From: Lachnospiraceae bacterium UBA7027 | GTDB lineage: Bacteria; Bacillota; Clostridia; Lachnospirales; Lachnospiraceae | NCBI GenBank assembly: GCA_002494135.1 | Contig: DLBG01000105.1 | Span: 1 to 7,393 of the forward strand | Length of the DNA: 7,393 nucleotides | Direction: 5' to 3' | Part shown: in pieces, positions 6,593-7,393 of the stretch | Numbering within the stretch: the stretch's first letter is position 1 | Layout of the letters: each line of letters opens with the position of its first letter | Translations under genes and position numbers: made by a program | Notes under the pieces: model-generated | The model's database searches: none | The model's input: the letters and a program-made list of their open reading frames with translations, nothing else | Told to the model about the DNA's origin: nothing

Positions 6593-7120
6593 TTAAAGTG
6601 AATTCAGTTCCTTTAAAACCTCATCCATGGATTCATCCGACTTGATTCCGTATTTATTCATGTAGGATTTTACGGAAGTAACATAGTTCTTCATGTTCGT
6701 AATCGCACCCTGAATGTAGTTGATTGCCTGATTTACGGTATCGCGATTATTGTTGTTGATTCCTTCGAGAAGCAACTTATAGCCTTTCTTTAAATTCTGG
6801 ACGCACTGTACATACTGTTCATCGGCTTTCTGAAGTTCCGGATCCGTGATGGAGGAATTACGGGCAATTGCATTCTGCTCGATTTTATCAAGATTGGGAA
6901 TAATGGATGCCTGAATCACAGCTTTGGCGGAAGTCATATCACGCGTATCCATTTTATCCGATGATTCGGAGATGGCCTGCCAATAGGAAGAATCCGACTG
7001 AAGACTTCTTCCGTAATCCCTGAAAGCCTTCTTCTGCGGAGACATCGTACAGCCGAACATGGTTGCGCACATGGCTGCCATCAGTACAAAAACAATACCG
7101 ATTTTCCGTATTCTTTTCAT
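6593..7120 (-). CDS. Helical lipoprotein of unknown function
   Basis: The product has 175 residues and I do not recognise it. The N-terminus MKRIRK is basic, residues 7-23 are hydrophobic, and MFG-Cys24 is a probable lipidation site, although Met at -3 is a loose match to the lipobox. The mature 150 residues are predicted helical throughout and rich in Asn, Gln, Lys and Asp. Repeated helix-like blocks cover 34-100 and 100-175, and the only cysteine after Cys24 is in YVQCVQNL (about residue 106). This would give a small surface-anchored helical bundle on the outer face of the membrane. AAAGGGG (7128-7134) lies 7 nt before the ATG. It is the first gene after the tRNA unit and precedes the dynamin-like pair by 64 nt in the same direction, so it may belong to the same operon, separated by the weak hairpin at 6548-6578. 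Confidence 0.85.
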   Translation of the reverse strand: MKRIRKIGIVFVLMAAMCATMFGCTMSPQKKAFRDYGRSLQSDSSYWQAISESSDKMDTRDMTSAKAVIQASIIPNLDKIEQNAIARNSSITDPELQKADEQYVQCVQNLKKGYKLLLEGINNNNRDTVNQAINYIQGAITNMKNYVTSVKSYMNKYGIKSDESMDEVLKELNSL

Positions 7121-7127
7121 AATCTTT

Positions 7128-7134
7128 CCCCTTT
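7128..7134 (-). promoter_or_regulatory. Ribosome binding site of the helical lipoprotein gene
   Basis: AAAGGGG on the minus strand, 7 nt before the ATG at 7118-7120. It fixes the start and directly follows the leader hairpin and T run at 7138-7158. Confidence 0.65.
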
Positions 7135-7137
7135 CGC

Positions 7138-7158
7138 AAAAAACGTTTTTCCAAAACG
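7138..7158 (-). promoter_or_regulatory. Leader hairpin with T6 tract before the lipoprotein gene
   Basis: On the minus strand CGTTTT-GGA-AAAACG (7144-7158) forms a 6-bp hairpin and is followed at once by six T residues (7138-7143). The layout is that of an intrinsic terminator, but with only two GC pairs it would be weak. It lies between the candidate -10 box and the ribosome binding site, so it could attenuate transcription or mask translation initiation. Confidence 0.3.
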
Positions 7159-7171
7159 CTCATACACGGTT

Positions 7172-7180
7172 ATTTTATCA
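7172..7180 (-). promoter_or_regulatory. Candidate extended -10 promoter of the lipoprotein-dynamin gene cluster
   Basis: TGATAAAAT on the minus strand fits an extended -10 element (TGn followed by TAAAAT, 5 of 6 to TATAAT). No good -35 box is found at 16-18 nt. It lies in the only space between the tRNA terminator and the first gene of the cluster, where a promoter is expected. The predicted start is near 7165. Confidence 0.4.
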
Positions 7181-7203
7181 TATTTCCCACCCGTATAAAA
7201 GCA

Positions 7204-7224
7204 TTCGGAAAAAGAATTTCCGAA
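7204..7224 (-). repeat. Perfect inverted repeat downstream of the tRNA terminator
   Basis: TTCGGAAA (7217-7224 read on the minus strand) and TTTCCGAA (7204-7211) are perfect 8-bp arms around a 5-nt centre. The repeat directly follows the tRNA-Leu terminator and its T run, and lies upstream of the candidate promoter at 7172-7180. It could be a second hairpin ending read-through or an operator; no function can be assigned. Confidence 0.4.
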
Positions 7225-7251
7225 AAAGAAAAGGCAGTCGCAACGACTGCC
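7222..7251 (-). terminator. Intrinsic terminator of the tRNA-Leu transcription unit
   Basis: On the minus strand GGCAGTCG-TTG-CGACTGCC (7233-7251) is a perfect, GC-rich 8-bp hairpin. It is followed by TTTTCTTTTT (down to about 7223). It begins 5 nt after the mature 3' end of tRNA-Leu. This is a textbook rho-independent terminator and separates the tRNA unit from the protein-coding cluster. Confidence 0.9.
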
Positions 7252-7256
7252 CGTTT

Positions 7257-7338
7257 TGCGGATGACAGGACTTGAACCTGCACACCTTGCGGCATCAGAA
7301 CCTAAATCTGACGTGTCTGCCAGTTCCACCACATCCGC
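7257..7338 (-). tRNA. tRNA-Leu (anticodon UAG)
   Basis: This is a complete class II tRNA of 82 nt. The acceptor arms are GCGGATG and CATCCGC with discriminator A. The anticodon stem TCAGA/TCTGA encloses the loop TTTAGGT, giving anticodon UAG with G37, which reads CUN leucine codons. A long variable arm (GCC-GCAA-GGT core) confirms the Leu/Ser/Tyr class, and A73 and the anticodon specify Leu. The T arm is GCAGG-TTCAAGT-CCTGT with one G-U pair. The 3' CCA is not encoded and must be added by the CCA-adding enzyme. It is the second tRNA of a cluster entering from the right edge and ends at the terminator at 7222-7251. Confidence 0.95.
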
Positions 7339-7340
7339 TT

Positions 7341-7370
7341 AAAAAAGGAAATCCGCGGATTTCCTTTTTT
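7341..7370. repeat. 30-nt perfect palindrome between two tRNA genes (possible bidirectional terminator)
   Basis: Each half is AAAAAAGGAAATCCG and its exact complement, centred between 7355 and 7356. Transcribed from either strand it gives an A6 run, a GC-centred stem and a U6 run, as in a bidirectional rho-independent terminator. It starts 2 nt after the mature 3' end of the partial tRNA and ends 2 nt before the 5' end of tRNA-Leu. Confidence 0.75.
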
Positions 7371-7372
7371 CG

Positions 7373-7393
7373 TGAGCCATCGGGGACTCGAAC
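7373..7393 (-). tRNA. 3' end of a tRNA, possibly tRNA-Lys (5' part outside window)
   Basis: The last 21 nt of a tRNA are visible on the minus strand: G53, T loop TTCGAGT, T-stem CCCCG, acceptor strand ATGGCTC and discriminator A. No CCA is encoded. The acceptor implies a 5' end of GAGCCAT, which I associate with clostridial tRNA-Lys, but the anticodon is outside the window and the identity is tentative. Confidence 0.75.

Noticed and set aside
7117..7332. 71-residue minus-strand reading beginning MVELADTSDLG
   Set aside because: It is the translation of the tRNA-Leu gene and its terminator, a well-known false protein.
1..7393. CRISPR array, insertion sequence or prophage integration next to the tRNA genes
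   Set aside because: No regularly spaced repeats, transposase or integrase genes, or duplicated tRNA 3' ends were seen in the window.

Overview
The window reads as chromosomal DNA of an anaerobic Firmicute, most likely of the Clostridia and perhaps Lachnospiraceae. This is inferred from purine-rich Shine-Dalgarno sites, a pyrophosphate-dependent phosphofructokinase, and tRNA genes without an encoded CCA end. No marker here fixes the species. Every supported gene lies on the minus strand, so transcription runs from the right end of the window to the left.

Right end (7257-7393): the 3' end of one tRNA, possibly tRNA-Lys, is cut by the window edge. It is followed by a 30-nt perfect palindrome and then a complete class II tRNA-Leu(UAG). 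A strong intrinsic terminator at 7222-7251 closes this tRNA unit.

Middle (888-7120): five genes follow in the same direction and look like one operon or two closely linked ones. In order they are a small helical lipoprotein (6593-7120); an 815-residue dynamin-like GTPase with a TerB-like N-terminal region and a C-terminal hydrophobic hairpin (4081-6528); a 532-residue dynamin-like GTPase resembling LeoA (2493-4091), overlapping the previous gene by 11 nt; a calcium/cation exchanger of the CaCA family (1325-2488), only 4 nt downstream; and a small secreted protein or lipoprotein (888-1277). The three central genes appear translationally coupled. A leader hairpin and a weak terminator-like hairpin sit before and after the first lipoprotein gene.

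Left end (1-862): the N-terminal 248 codons of a long-type pyrophosphate:fructose-6-phosphate phosphotransferase, with its own well-formed promoter at 834-862 and a perfect hairpin immediately after the predicted transcription start. It is probably an independent housekeeping gene.

The most interesting element is the tandem dynamin-like pair coupled to a cation exchanger and flanked by two exported proteins. Adjacent, non-identical bacterial dynamins usually act together on membranes (LeoABC and the Campylobacter DLP1/DLP2 pair are precedents). A membrane-stress or membrane-remodelling role coupled to ion transport is a reasonable hypothesis, but the sequence alone does not prove it.
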